Source: Rhizobium leucaenae USDA 9039
GTDB lineage: Bacteria; Pseudomonadota; Alphaproteobacteria; Rhizobiales; Rhizobiaceae
Assembly (NCBI RefSeq): GCF_000426285.1
Contig: NZ_AUFB01000001.1
Location: forward strand, 310,001 to 374,000
DNA: 64,000 nt
Direction of reading: 5' to 3'
Both the position numbers and the translations under genes were made by a program. The notes under the pieces are model-generated. The model saw only the letters and a list, made by a program, of their open reading frames with translations. It did no database searches and was not told where the DNA came from. Below are positions 35,665-44,671 of the stretch, in pieces (positions within the stretch are counted from its first letter, which is position 1; each line of letters starts with the position of its first letter).

Positions 35665-36576
35665 CTAGTCGTGATGCTCGGTCTTTGACCTGAATGCGTC
35701 AAAAATCAATCCCCGCAGCCATCGATGGGCAGGATCGGCATCCATACGAGGATGCCACGTTTGCGCGACAACGAAGCCGGGTGTAGCCACGGGCAGCTCA
35801 AACATCTCGATCTGCCTCGCCACACCCGCTTGGCAATACGAGCGCGGTACTAAGCCGACAAGATCGGTCGCTGCCGCGACGGCCATAACTGCCGGATAGC
35901 TCGGCACCACGAGGTTGACCTTTCGCGAGAGGCCGAGTTCGGCGAGAGCGTCGTCCACGGGGCCCTTAAAATTTCCTCGCCTGGAGGAGATGACGTGTCC
36001 GCATGCGGCGTATTGCTCGGGCGTTGTATGCTTTGCCTTTAAAAGAGGATGCCCAGCCCGCGCGACGCCGACAAAGCAATCCTCGAACAATGTTTGGCCG
36101 CGCAACTCTGCGCCGTCCCCCGAGATGACTCCGATGTCCAGGTCGAGCGTGGCATCCCTCAGAGGCTGAATTTCCTTGTTTGGCTTGGGCGCGAAACGGA
36201 GCCGCACGCCAGGCGCAGCGTTCATGACGGCGACGCTTAGACGCGCGGCATGCAAAAGCACGAATGCCTCATTGGCGCGGATTGCGAAGTCGCGCTGCAA
36301 CTCGTGAATGTCAATCACTGGCGGTGGGCCGAGCACCGTCTGGACGGCCGCGGTCAGCGATCGCACTTGTTCGGCGATCGCCTCCGCATGCGGTGTCGCG
36401 ACCATCGCTCGACCCGCCGGAACCAGAATGGGATCGTTCAACGCAATCCGAAGCCTCGACAAGGTCCGGCTCATGGCGGACGTACTTAGACCGAGCTTGC
36501 GGGCAGCGGCCGACACGCTCCGCTCGCGAAGCAAAGCGTCCAAAGCTGGGAGCAGGTTCAAGTCTATATCGGGCAT
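35665..36576 (-). CDS. LysR-family regulator
   Basis: 303 residues from the ATG at 36576; the frame extends to 36612. N-terminal helix-turn-helix (LNLLPALDALLRERSVSAAARKLGLS, TSAMSRTLSRLR) and an effector domain. Divergent from a DHA2-type MFS exporter, which it probably controls. A LysR-box-like repeat lies between them. Confidence 0.88.
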   Translation of the reverse strand: MPDIDLNLLPALDALLRERSVSAAARKLGLSTSAMSRTLSRLRIALNDPILVPAGRAMVATPHAEAIAEQVRSLTAAVQTVLGPPPVIDIHELQRDFAIRANEAFVLLHAARLSVAVMNAAPGVRLRFAPKPNKEIQPLRDATLDLDIGVISGDGAELRGQTLFEDCFVGVARAGHPLLKAKHTTPEQYAACGHVISSRRGNFKGPVDDALAELGLSRKVNLVVPSYPAVMAVAAATDLVGLVPRSYCQAGVARQIEMFELPVATPGFVVAQTWHPRMDADPAHRWLRGLIFDAFRSKTEHHD

Positions 36577-36628
36577 AAAAAGGGTTTTAACGAAGGGAGG
36601 CGTTCGGCGCAACAGTCAATTACCTCTG

Positions 36629-36643
36629 TTGCGTCTGGTGCAA
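36629..36643. promoter_or_regulatory. LysR-box-like repeat
   Basis: TTGCGTCTGGTGCAA contains T-N11-A with TTGC/GCAA arms, in the 119-bp gap between the LysR and MFS genes, 53 bp before the MFS start. Position and motif fit a LysR site; no experimental support. Confidence 0.4.
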
Positions 36644-36695
36644 ATTGCGGGTCGGGGATATCCATGACGCAAACAAACGAACAAGGTGAGCTCCC

Positions 36696-38069
36696 ATGTC
36701 CCTGACATCACTCGCAACCCCCACCTATGACGGCCTGCCTTATCCGCGGCGATACCTGGCCGTCGGCGTGCTTCTCGTGACGCTCGTTCTCGTCGTATTG
36801 GACGGCGCCATCGCCAATGTCGCGCTGCCATCGATCGCCGCCTCGCTTGGCGCCGATGCCAGCGACACCGTATGGGTCGTCTCCAGCTACCAGCTTGCCG
36901 TACTCGTCGCTCTCCTGCCCTGCGGCGCGTTGGGTGAGATTCACGGACCCCGACGGGTCTTCCTGATGGGTGTCGCTCTCTTCACGATGGCGTCGGCCGC
37001 ATGCGCTCTCGCTGCAAATCTTCCCGTTCTGATCGCGGCGCGATTTGCTCAAGGGTTGGGTGCGGGCGCGATCATGGCACTTGGAATAATGAACCTGCGC
37101 TTTGCCGTGCCGCAGCGGCTGTTGGGAACCATCATCGGCGTCAACGCAATGGTCATCGCAATTTCTTCGGCCGCAGGCCCAGGGGTTGCCGGGGCAATCC
37201 TCTCCGTGGCCAGTTGGCCTTGGCTGTTTGCCGTCAACATACCGCTTGGCGTGATCGTCCTTTTGTCTGGCGGGCTTCTCGGCCCCTTGCCAGGCGTGAA
37301 GCGGCCGTTGAATGTCGCGGCATTGCTCGCCAATACGCTGACGTTCGTTCTGTTCTTCTCCGGCGCAGACCGGATAGCCACCGCACCGATCAGCGGCTCT
37401 ATCCTGATTGGCGGCTCTATACTGGCCCTCGTCGCGCTGCTGCGCCTTGAGCGCAAGAGCGCGGCGCCTATTGTCCCGACGGACCTCCTGGCCGAACCTG
37501 CCTTTCGAGTTGCCGTTATCGCGTCAATCGCGTGCTTTACCGGTCAGATGCTCAGCTACGTCGCGCTGCCATTCTACCTTCAGCACACCTTGCATATGCC
37601 GCCGGTTCTGACCGGGCTTTATATGATGCCCTGGCCCGCCGCGACGATCGTCGTGGCTCCGATTTCAGGACGGCTGGCCAATCGCATCAAGACGGCATGG
37701 CTCTGCGCCTCCGGTGGCGCGTTGCTTGCAATTGGCCTCGTGATCGCGGGCCTGTGCCCACCTGATCCGCGGGGAATTGCATTCCTGGCCGGAACAGTGA
37801 TTGCAGGCGTCGGATTCGGTCTTTTTCAGACACCGAACAACCGCATTCTCCTTCTCTCGGCACCGAAAGCACGCAGCGGCGCAGCCGGAGCCATGCAAGG
37901 CACGGCACGCCTTCTCGGACAAACTTTTGGTGCCATTTGCATGTCGATCATTTTCGAAACCGTGCCGCAGGCAAATGCGCCCGGCTTCGCGCTTGTCTTG
38001 GCCGGCCTCTGCGCGGCGGTCTCTAGCTGTGTCAGCCTCAACCGCGCACGCTACGAGACAATCGGGTAG
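36696..38069 (+). CDS. MFS drug-efflux transporter, DHA2-like
   Basis: 457 residues with an AAGGTGAG site and many hydrophobic helices. Motifs VVLDGAIANVALPSIAASLG, ARFAQGLGAGAIMALG and SSAAGPGVAGAIL are typical of the DHA2 proton-antiport exporters. Likely exports a toxic or signalling small molecule under the divergent LysR protein. Substrate unknown. Confidence 0.86.
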   Translation: MSLTSLATPTYDGLPYPRRYLAVGVLLVTLVLVVLDGAIANVALPSIAASLGADASDTVWVVSSYQLAVLVALLPCGALGEIHGPRRVFLMGVALFTMASAACALAANLPVLIAARFAQGLGAGAIMALGIMNLRFAVPQRLLGTIIGVNAMVIAISSAAGPGVAGAILSVASWPWLFAVNIPLGVIVLLSGGLLGPLPGVKRPLNVAALLANTLTFVLFFSGADRIATAPISGSILIGGSILALVALLRLERKSAAPIVPTDLLAEPAFRVAVIASIACFTGQMLSYVALPFYLQHTLHMPPVLTGLYMMPWPAATIVVAPISGRLANRIKTAWLCASGGALLAIGLVIAGLCPPDPRGIAFLAGTVIAGVGFGLFQTPNNRILLLSAPKARSGAAGAMQGTARLLGQTFGAICMSIIFETVPQANAPGFALVLAGLCAAVSSCVSLNRARYETIG

Positions 38070-38093
38070 CGATCACAGTCACCATGTAAGGTC

Positions 38094-38124
38094 GGCCTCG
38101 GATGCCAAAACGGCACCTGAGGCC
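38094..38124. terminator. Bidirectional terminator between convergent genes
   Basis: Thirteen-base arms (38094-38106, 38112-38124) with one mismatch and one G-T pair and a 5-base loop, midway between the convergent MFS and flavin-reductase stops. Confidence 0.6.
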
Positions 38125-38136
38125 GTCAAATAGCTT

Positions 38137-38742
38137 TCACGCGCGGAATGTTTTCCCGAGCTCAGTGTCGGCTAGGTCGTAATAGTGACGAAAATTATAA
38201 ACCAACGGAGACCACTTCTTTGGATCGATATGATCGCTCTCGTCCTTCAAGAATTCTTCGCTGGCATGCACGCGCAAAATCTCGATGACGGCAACGAGGC
38301 CGCCGCCAAGTTCAGCGAGTTTCCTTCCGCCCATTTCATGGCGCGACAAGACGCGGGCTTCCATCTGAATCGGGCATTCCGCAGCGCGCATCGGGCGGAC
38401 CAACTGACTGTCGAGCCTGGAAAATCCGGCCGCTGCGAATTTGTCTTTCTCTGTCTTGAATTGTTTGGACTTCAGTTCGGGTACCGGGTCCTTGCCGGTC
38501 AGCGGCGCAAGCTTTTCCACCATCTGCCACATGGAGGGAGAAGGAAGATTCACGACGCATTCCGGATGCCGGGCAAGATTCTCCGCGAGCTTGGCATCAT
38601 TCAGCAGTCCAAGCGCCATCGTCCACCCAAGCGCCCAAAACGATGAGATCGGCGACAAATTCGTCGAACCATCTTCATTCAAGCTGCTGATCAATGCGAC
38701 GGGCGTCCCGAAATACAGGATCTTTGGCTCAACGTTTCTCAT
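38137..38742 (-). CDS. Flavin reductase-like FMN-binding protein
   Basis: 201 residues with a perfect AGGAGG site. The split-barrel flavin-binding fold is seen in YFGTPVALISSLNEDGSTNLSPISSFWALG and ECVVNLPSPSMWQMVEKLA. Members reduce flavin or bind it for an unknown oxidoreduction. No partner monooxygenase is adjacent. It is upstream of nothing on its strand; the muropeptide island begins 107 bp away and is transcribed toward it. Confidence 0.8.
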   Translation of the reverse strand: MRNVEPKILYFGTPVALISSLNEDGSTNLSPISSFWALGWTMALGLLNDAKLAENLARHPECVVNLPSPSMWQMVEKLAPLTGKDPVPELKSKQFKTEKDKFAAAGFSRLDSQLVRPMRAAECPIQMEARVLSRHEMGGRKLAELGGGLVAVIEILRVHASEEFLKDESDHIDPKKWSPLVYNFRHYYDLADTELGKTFRA

Positions 38743-38848
38743 TTCATCCTCCTGAGCCGGATAGGTTCACATCATCAATAGACGAATTTTAGCGAGGATG
38801 CTTCGGTTAGGATCGAAGTATAGCTGTAAAGGGGGATGCCCGACCTAC

Positions 38849-39964
38849 CTATTCCGCAAGGCGGCCGCCGCGCATTGGCATTGGTACGCCCGTCGTCCCC
38901 GGAAAGCTGATCGGCAGGCCTCGCAAGACGCGCACGGCCAAAAATGCGAAGCATTCGGCCTCGACAGCGTCACCACGCCAACCGAGCGTTTCCGCCGAAA
39001 TCGGCTCGACGCCGGCACGAGTCCTGAGCATCGACATGATCGTCGGATTACGGCGGCCGCCGCCGCTGACCACCAGCTTTTTCGGGCGATGAGGCAGCAG
39101 ATCCAGGGCCTTGCCGACCGCGGCCGCTGTAAAGGCGGAAAGCGTTGCGGCGCCGTCTTCGGGGCCAAGCCCATCGGCCATGGAGGCGCCGAAATCGAAG
39201 CGATCCAGCGATTTCGGATAGGGGGCGCTGAGATAAGGATGTTGCAGCAGTTTCGCGAGCCTTGCCTCATCCACCTTACCCGCTTGGCCGAGCGCACCGT
39301 CCCTGTCCATCTCGCCAAGGCCGTGGGATTTGACGAAATCATTGAGCGGTGCGTTGGCCGGCCCGGTATCGAAGGCAACGAAATTGCCCTCCTCGTCCGA
39401 CCAGGTGATATTGGCGACACCACCGAGATTGAGGATGGCGGTATCGTCGCCTGCACCGGCGCGTCGCAGCAGGGCGGTATGATAGGCGGCCGCCAGCGGT
39501 GCGCCCTGACCGCCCGCACGCACATCGGCGGAACGAAAGTCGTAGGCGACCTTGGTGCCGAGGATGGAACGCATCAATTCGCCATCGCCGAGCTGGCGTG
39601 TATCGCCGCGGCGTTCCTTTTGCGGTGCGCGATGCAGCACGGTCTGCCCGTGGAAACCGACCACACCGATATCGGCCATCGTCAGCCCGTAGCCTTCGAC
39701 AAGTTCCTTGACCGCGGCCGACTGCGCGCGCGTCAAGGCTTCCTCGGCTTGCTTAAAGATTTCCGGCTCCGGCCCGTTGAAATTCCAGATCCGCGCCTGC
39801 GCCAAAGTCTCTTCCAGCAATGTCCTGATCCACTCCGGATAGGGCGCTAGCACGTAGGGACCGAACTCCTCGATCCGCTCGCCATCCGTCTTGAGCAGAG
39901 CGACATCGATATTGCCGTCGAGAACGGTTCCGGTCATCAGACCGACGGCCCAGATTGGTTCCAT
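38849..39964 (-). CDS. anmK: Anhydro-N-acetylmuramic acid kinase
   Basis: 371 residues from the ATG at 39964 with an AGGAG site. The start ([20 protein letters not shown]), [33 protein letters not shown] and [12 protein letters not shown] are AnmK motifs. It opens the 1,6-anhydro ring and phosphorylates anhydro-MurNAc to MurNAc-6-phosphate, the substrate of MurQ, which is encoded at the other end of the same transcript. It is the last gene of the importer operon, 10 bases after the beta-lactamase-fold gene. Confidence 0.93.
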   Translation of the reverse strand: MEPIWAVGLMTGTVLDGNIDVALLKTDGERIEEFGPYVLAPYPEWIRTLLEETLAQARIWNFNGPEPEIFKQAEEALTRAQSAAVKELVEGYGLTMADIGVVGFHGQTVLHRAPQKERRGDTRQLGDGELMRSILGTKVAYDFRSADVRAGGQGAPLAAAYHTALLRRAGAGDDTAILNLGGVANITWSDEEGNFVAFDTGPANAPLNDFVKSHGLGEMDRDGALGQAGKVDEARLAKLLQHPYLSAPYPKSLDRFDFGASMADGLGPEDGAATLSAFTAAAVGKALDLLPHRPKKLVVSGGGRRNPTIMSMLRTRAGVEPISAETLGWRGDAVEAECFAFLAVRVLRGLPISFPGTTGVPMPMRGGRLAE

Positions 39965-39974
39965 GATCAAGCTC

Positions 39975-40994
39975 CTAAGCTCTATTGACGAGATCGCCGA
40001 CGGTCTGGCGAAGCGCCACGATGCCGCTGTCGAAATGGCGTGTCGGGTGAATGCGGTTGGTGAGCAAGGTCCAGGCCCGACCTTTGTCGAAATCGATCCA
40101 GAGGCCGGTGCCGGTGAAGCCGGTATGGCCGATCGTGCCCGGCGAGCACAAGCTGCCGCCCGACCAGCCGTCGTAACGCCGTTCCCATCCATGCGTGCGC
40201 GTAGCCGACAATGGCGTGCGCATCAATGCAATGGAGCGCTCGGACGCGCCGGAGCCGGTGAGTAAACCTACGGCAAAATCGAGGATCGAAGCTGCCGTTC
40301 CAAACAGGCCGGCATGACCGGCACCCTGGAGGGCGGAGCAGTTGTCATCATGGACTTCGCCCGAGAGAACGCGGTGACGCCAGGTGCAATCCTCCGTCGC
40401 TGCGGCCTCATCGGGTGCAGCGGAGAAGGCGAAGCCCGGCCCGGCATCCATGTCGCGGATCGCCTGCCCCGTGAGGCGCTCCAGCGCGAGCCCAAGCAAA
40501 ATAAAGTTGATGTCGGAATAAACAGGCGGACCGGCCCGCCACTCACGCTGCAGAATGAAGGCGCGGAGCAGGTCGGGATCGCGGCCGTAGGTATAAAGCG
40601 GCTCGACAGCCGGAAACGGTGTCTGATGGCCAAGGCACTGGCGAAAGGTCACTTTCCGCTCCCAGGCCGCGGCATCATATTGGCGCAAATCCGGCAGCAG
40701 CGAAATCAGCGGCGCATCGAGATCGATCGTACCGGCTTCCGCCAAGGCCAGGATGCGCGGCGTGGTGAAGATGACCTTGGTCAGCGAGGCCAGATCGAAC
40801 AAGGTATCGGCAAACATCCGCCGCATCACCGGAATCTTCTGCGCGGAACCGACCGCACGAACCATCCGATTGCCATCGCGGTCGACAATGCCAAGCACAC
40901 CGCCGGGAATGCGCCCCGCCGCAACGGCGGCTTCAACGGGCTGAAATGCCCGATCGAAGCGTTGCGCGAATTCCGTATTTCCCGTTGCCGTCAT
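39975..40994 (-). CDS. Beta-lactamase-fold serine hydrolase, AmiE-like candidate
   Basis: 339 residues, no signal peptide, so cytoplasmic. Serine beta-lactamase/PBP fold with Ser70-x-x-Lys73 (ASLTK), a Tyr-Ser-Asp motif ([13 protein letters not shown]) and HTGFTG in place of KTG. In Bacillus subtilis the MurNAc recycling operon encodes AmiE, a hydrolase of this fold that removes the peptide from MurNAc. Here the gene lies between the peptide-type importer and anmK, so the same role, MurNAc-L-alanine amidase on imported muropeptides, is the best guess. A true antibiotic beta-lactamase is unlikely without an export signal. Confidence 0.78.
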   Translation of the reverse strand: MTATGNTEFAQRFDRAFQPVEAAVAAGRIPGGVLGIVDRDGNRMVRAVGSAQKIPVMRRMFADTLFDLASLTKVIFTTPRILALAEAGTIDLDAPLISLLPDLRQYDAAAWERKVTFRQCLGHQTPFPAVEPLYTYGRDPDLLRAFILQREWRAGPPVYSDINFILLGLALERLTGQAIRDMDAGPGFAFSAAPDEAAATEDCTWRHRVLSGEVHDDNCSALQGAGHAGLFGTAASILDFAVGLLTGSGASERSIALMRTPLSATRTHGWERRYDGWSGGSLCSPGTIGHTGFTGTGLWIDFDKGRAWTLLTNRIHPTRHFDSGIVALRQTVGDLVNRA

Positions 40995-41012
40995 GCTCCC
41001 CGCGCCTCTCTG

Positions 41013-42749
41013 TCAGGCTTCCGCCTGTGCTATATGATCCGGAGCGAACTGTCGCCATTGAGGTGCAGCCGGCTCGAAACCGAGCGGGCGTACCAGAGAC
41101 GGGACTTGGCGCGTATCCAGCGCAAAATTCTCCCGTCGGCGGTCGACAGCCGGAACGGCCGATATAAGGCGTTTGGTATAGGAATGCTTCGGTTGCGACA
41201 GCACCGACACAGCATTGCCAATCTCCACGATCTGACCGGCATAGATCACCGCGATCCTGTGCGCGATCCGCTCGACCACTGCCATGTCGTGCGAGATGAA
41301 AAGATAGGCAAGGCGGTACTCGCGCTGCAATTCGATCAACAGATCCAGGACCTGCGCCTGGACGGAAACATCCAGCGCCGAGACGGCCTCGTCCAGCACC
41401 AGAACCGAAGGGTTCAACATCAACGCCCGGGCGATACACAATCTCTGGCGCTGCCCGCCCGAAAATTCATGCGGATAGCGTTCGAGACTGTTTTCGGGCA
41501 GTCCGACGCGCTTCAACAGCATGGCCATCCTGTCACGTGTTTCCCCCGAGGCACGGCCGCCAGCCGCGATGACGGGTTCAGCCAGGATGCTATCGACGCG
41601 AAGCCTCGGGTTGAGCGAGGCATAGGGATTTTGGAACACCATTTGCACGGCGCTCGGCCGATCCGCCGCCTTTCCCGCCGTAAATGTGCCCCGCGTCGAC
41701 TTCACCAGACCGAGAATTGCCCGCGCCGTAGTGGATTTGCCCGAACCGCTTTCGCCGACGATCGCCAGCGTCTCGCCGGCCAGCAGATCGAAACCGACGC
41801 CTTCGACCGCATGCACAGCGCCCGTCGGGCGGCGAAAGAAATTGCCTGACACCGGGAAGCGAACCGTCAGCCCGTCGACCTCCAACGCCGGGGCGGTCCT
41901 TGCGGTGTCATCACGGCTGAAGTCCGACCGGGTCGCGCGGCCAGCCGAAAAATGCGGTACGGAATGAAGAAGATGCTGGGTATAGGGGTGGTGGGGTGCA
42001 TCGAGTATCTGGTTTAGCTCGCCCTGTTCGACCGCCTGGCCGGCCTGCATCACCACGACCTTATCGGCGATGCCGGCAACGAGGCCGATATCGTGAGTGA
42101 TGAAGATCATCGACATGCCGATCTCGCGCTTCAGCTCGGCGAGAAGCGCCATGATCTGCGCCTGCACCGTCACGTCAAGCGCCGTGGTCGGCTCGTCGGC
42201 GATCAACAGGCGAGGATTGCACGCGAGCGCCGTCGCGATCATCACACGCTGCAGCATGCCACCGGAGAGCTGGTTCGGGCAATATTTCAGCCGCCGGGCA
42301 GCATCGGGAATGCGGACGCGGTCCAGCGCATCCTTTGCGGCGGCCGTTGCCTGACGGCCGGTCAAGCCGCGATGCAGACGGAAAGACTCTTCGATCTGCG
42401 TGCCGATGGTCAGCACCGGATTGAGCGAGGTCATCGGCTCTTGGAAGATCATGCCGATCTCGGCACCGCGGATTTTCGTCAACTCCGCTTCGCCCGCCGT
42501 CGTCAGGTCGAGAATGCTGTTGTCGGACCGCTTCAGCTTGATCGAGCCGCCGATGATGCGGCCACCGCCGAAATCGACGAGGCGATTGATCGAGAGCGCG
42601 GTCACGGACTTGCCCGAGCCGCTCTCCCCGACGATCGCCAGCGTCTCGCCGGCTGCGAGATCGAAGCTTACGCCGCGGACGATCTTGTTCGCCTCGGGAG
42701 TTCGGCCAAAGCCCACTTGCAGATCGGAGACGGAAAGCAGAGGGCTCAC
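41013..42749 (-). CDS. Fused double ATPase of a peptide-type ABC importer
   Basis: 578 residues starting at a GTG that overlaps the permease stop (GTGA). Two complete nucleotide-binding domains: Walker A GESGSGKS at 41-48 and again near 332, with two LSGGM/FSGGQ signatures, two Walker B motifs (LLIADEPTTALD, VLVLDEAVSALD) and oligopeptide-type C-terminal tails. This is the DppD-DppF fusion seen in YejF and GsiA, not a frameshift join. YejF-type systems import muropeptides in Agrobacterium. It powers the two permeases encoded upstream. Confidence 0.92.
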   Translation of the reverse strand: MSPLLSVSDLQVGFGRTPEANKIVRGVSFDLAAGETLAIVGESGSGKSVTALSINRLVDFGGGRIIGGSIKLKRSDNSILDLTTAGEAELTKIRGAEIGMIFQEPMTSLNPVLTIGTQIEESFRLHRGLTGRQATAAAKDALDRVRIPDAARRLKYCPNQLSGGMLQRVMIATALACNPRLLIADEPTTALDVTVQAQIMALLAELKREIGMSMIFITHDIGLVAGIADKVVVMQAGQAVEQGELNQILDAPHHPYTQHLLHSVPHFSAGRATRSDFSRDDTARTAPALEVDGLTVRFPVSGNFFRRPTGAVHAVEGVGFDLLAGETLAIVGESGSGKSTTARAILGLVKSTRGTFTAGKAADRPSAVQMVFQNPYASLNPRLRVDSILAEPVIAAGGRASGETRDRMAMLLKRVGLPENSLERYPHEFSGGQRQRLCIARALMLNPSVLVLDEAVSALDVSVQAQVLDLLIELQREYRLAYLFISHDMAVVERIAHRIAVIYAGQIVEIGNAVSVLSQPKHSYTKRLISAVPAVDRRRENFALDTRQVPSLVRPLGFEPAAPQWRQFAPDHIAQAEA

Positions 42750-43585
42750 GGAATGGACCTCCGCATTTTCGGATCAAGAATATCACGCAAGGCATCGCCA
42801 AGCAGATTGAAGCCAAGGATGCTGATCATGATGGTGAGGCCGGGGAAGATCAGCAGCCAAGGTGCGGTTTCCATCAAGTTGCGGCTGTCGCTCAGCATCA
42901 AGCCGAGCGACGAGGCCGGCGGCTGTGTACCGAGGCCGAGGAAACTCAAACCGGCTTCGGTCAGGAGAGACCATGCCAGCGCCAGTGTGATTTGCACCGT
43001 CAACGGCGCGACGAGGTTCAAGAGCAGATGCCGGGTCAGAATATAGGGTTTGCTGCTGCCGAAGGTGCGGGCGGCATCGACGAAATCGCGCGACTTCAGC
43101 GAGAGCGCCGGCCCGCGCACGACGCGGGTGAAGATCGGCGTATAGACGATGGCGATTGCGGCGACGCTGGTCCAGGTGCCGGGGCCGACGATGGCGATGA
43201 TCAACAGTGCTAGAAGGATGGCGGGGAAGGCCAGCAGCACATCCATCGTGCGCATGATCACCCCGTCCCAGCGCTTGCCGAACCAAGCGGCGGTCAAGCC
43301 GAGCACGGTGCCGACCAGGCTTGCCAGCGCGACCGAGAGGAAGGCGACGGTGAAGGACTCGCCAATACCATTCATTAGCCGGCTAGCCACATCGCGGCCA
43401 AGCAGGTCCGTCCCCATCCAAAAGGCGCCACTTGGCGCGTGCAATCGGTTCAACGGGCTCCGCATCACCGGATCATAAGGGGTGAGCCCTAGCGTGCCGA
43501 GAATGGCGAGGATGAGATAGGCCAACACAATAGCACCGCCGATGCGGCCGCTCGTGTGCCCGAAAATGGCTTTGACGATCCGCAT
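42746..43585 (-). CDS. Peptide-type ABC permease, DppC type
   Basis: 279 residues, about six helices; DLLGRDVASRLMNG, RGPALSLKSRDFVDAARTFG (EAA-like loop) and the GTQPPASSLGLML segment are DppC features. Its ATG overlaps the stop of the DppB-type gene (ATGA) and its stop overlaps the ATPase start, so all three are translationally coupled. Confidence 0.92.
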   Translation of the reverse strand: MRIVKAIFGHTSGRIGGAIVLAYLILAILGTLGLTPYDPVMRSPLNRLHAPSGAFWMGTDLLGRDVASRLMNGIGESFTVAFLSVALASLVGTVLGLTAAWFGKRWDGVIMRTMDVLLAFPAILLALLIIAIVGPGTWTSVAAIAIVYTPIFTRVVRGPALSLKSRDFVDAARTFGSSKPYILTRHLLLNLVAPLTVQITLALAWSLLTEAGLSFLGLGTQPPASSLGLMLSDSRNLMETAPWLLIFPGLTIMISILGFNLLGDALRDILDPKMRRSIP

Positions 43586-44544
43586 CAGCCCTCTCCCAGG
43601 CGAACGCGCGGATCGAGCGCGACATAGGCGAGGTCGACGAGCAGATTGACGATCATGAAGTTGAAGGCAATGAACAGGACGCAGCCTTGGACGAGCGCAT
43701 AATCACGCTGCTGGATCGCATCAAGCACCAATCGCCCGAGACCGGGCAGCGCGTAGATCTGCTCGACCAGCACGGCACCGCCGAGGAGATAGCCGAATTC
43801 CACGCCGCTCAGCGTCACCACCGGAATGAGCGCGTTGGGCAGCGCATGGCGCCAAATGACGCCGCGGGCCGGGACGCCACGGCTTCGCGCGGTGCGGACA
43901 TAATCATCGCTCAGAACATCGAGCATGGCCGAGCGCACCACGCGCGTGACCGAGGCGGCGAAGGCGAAACCGAGCGTCAGCGCCGGCAAAATCATCTGGC
44001 CGAGATTGCCGATCGGATCCTGCCAGAATGGCGTGAACGCGCCCATGGCCGGTAGGATGCCGAAGCCTGCCGAAAGTGCGTAGATGATGAGAAGGCCAAG
44101 CACGAAATTCGGGGTGGACTGCCCGACCATGGCGACGATGCGCACAGCGAGATCGGACAGTCTTTCGTTCCGGGTCGCCGCGAAGACGCCCGCCGGCAGG
44201 CCGATGAGCAGCGCGATCGCCATGGAGAGCAGCGCAAGCTCGAGCGTCAACGGAAACCGCTCGAGGATGATGTCGAGCACCGGTTTGCCATAGGTGACGG
44301 AAATGCCGAGATTGCCCTGGAACACACCGAACAGCCAATGCCAATACTGCACGAACCATGATTGGTCGATGCCGAAATAGGCTGCCAGGGCCTGCCGCTG
44401 CTCAGGCGTCAGCAGGCCGGCATTGGTTCCGAGCATCGCCGTGATCGCATCGCCCGGCACCAGTCGGATGGCGACGAACACGAGGATGGACACTCCCAAC
44501 ATGATCAGCGGGAATGTCATCAGCCGGCGCATCAGATAGCCCAT
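43585..44544 (-). CDS. Peptide-type ABC permease, DppB type
   Basis: 319 residues from the ATG at 44544 with an AGAGGA site; a longer frame to 44859 would run through a repeat and into the binding-protein gene. Starts MGYLMRRLMTFPLIMLGVSI; VRIVAMVGQSTPNFVLGLLI and DDYVRTARSRGVPARGVIWRHALPN are typical. Forms the channel with the DppC-type protein. Confidence 0.92.
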   Translation of the reverse strand: MGYLMRRLMTFPLIMLGVSILVFVAIRLVPGDAITAMLGTNAGLLTPEQRQALAAYFGIDQSWFVQYWHWLFGVFQGNLGISVTYGKPVLDIILERFPLTLELALLSMAIALLIGLPAGVFAATRNERLSDLAVRIVAMVGQSTPNFVLGLLIIYALSAGFGILPAMGAFTPFWQDPIGNLGQMILPALTLGFAFAASVTRVVRSAMLDVLSDDYVRTARSRGVPARGVIWRHALPNALIPVVTLSGVEFGYLLGGAVLVEQIYALPGLGRLVLDAIQQRDYALVQGCVLFIAFNFMIVNLLVDLAYVALDPRVRLGEG

Positions 44545-44553
44545 GGAACGTCC

Positions 44554-44659
44554 TCTAGAGCAATTCCAGGAAAAGTGCGAAGCGGTTTTCCGTCTGGAAT
44601 GCGTCGAAACAAAGGGATAGAGCGGGAAGCGATTCCGTGAAACGCTGAACCGCTCTAGA
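44554..44659. repeat. Rhizobial intergenic repeat element (RIME-like)
   Basis: 106 bp with 8-bp terminal inverted repeats (TCTAGAGC and GCTCTAGA) and the internal motifs AAAAGTGCGAAGCGGTTTTCCG, shown here only in part, and ACAAAGGGATAGAGCG. This matches from memory the small mosaic elements scattered between genes in Rhizobium and relatives. It lies between the binding protein and the DppB-type permease and could fold into a long hairpin that lowers permease expression. Confidence 0.7.
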
Positions 44660-44671
44660 ACCCGGCATCCA

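Noticed and set aside
39975-40994. An antibiotic-resistance beta-lactamase
   Set aside because: It lacks an export signal and sits within a MurNAc recycling operon, so a muropeptide role fits better.
41013-42749. The double ATPase might be two genes joined by an assembly or frameshift error
   Set aside because: The linker is continuous and fused DppD-DppF proteins (YejF, GsiA) are a known natural form.
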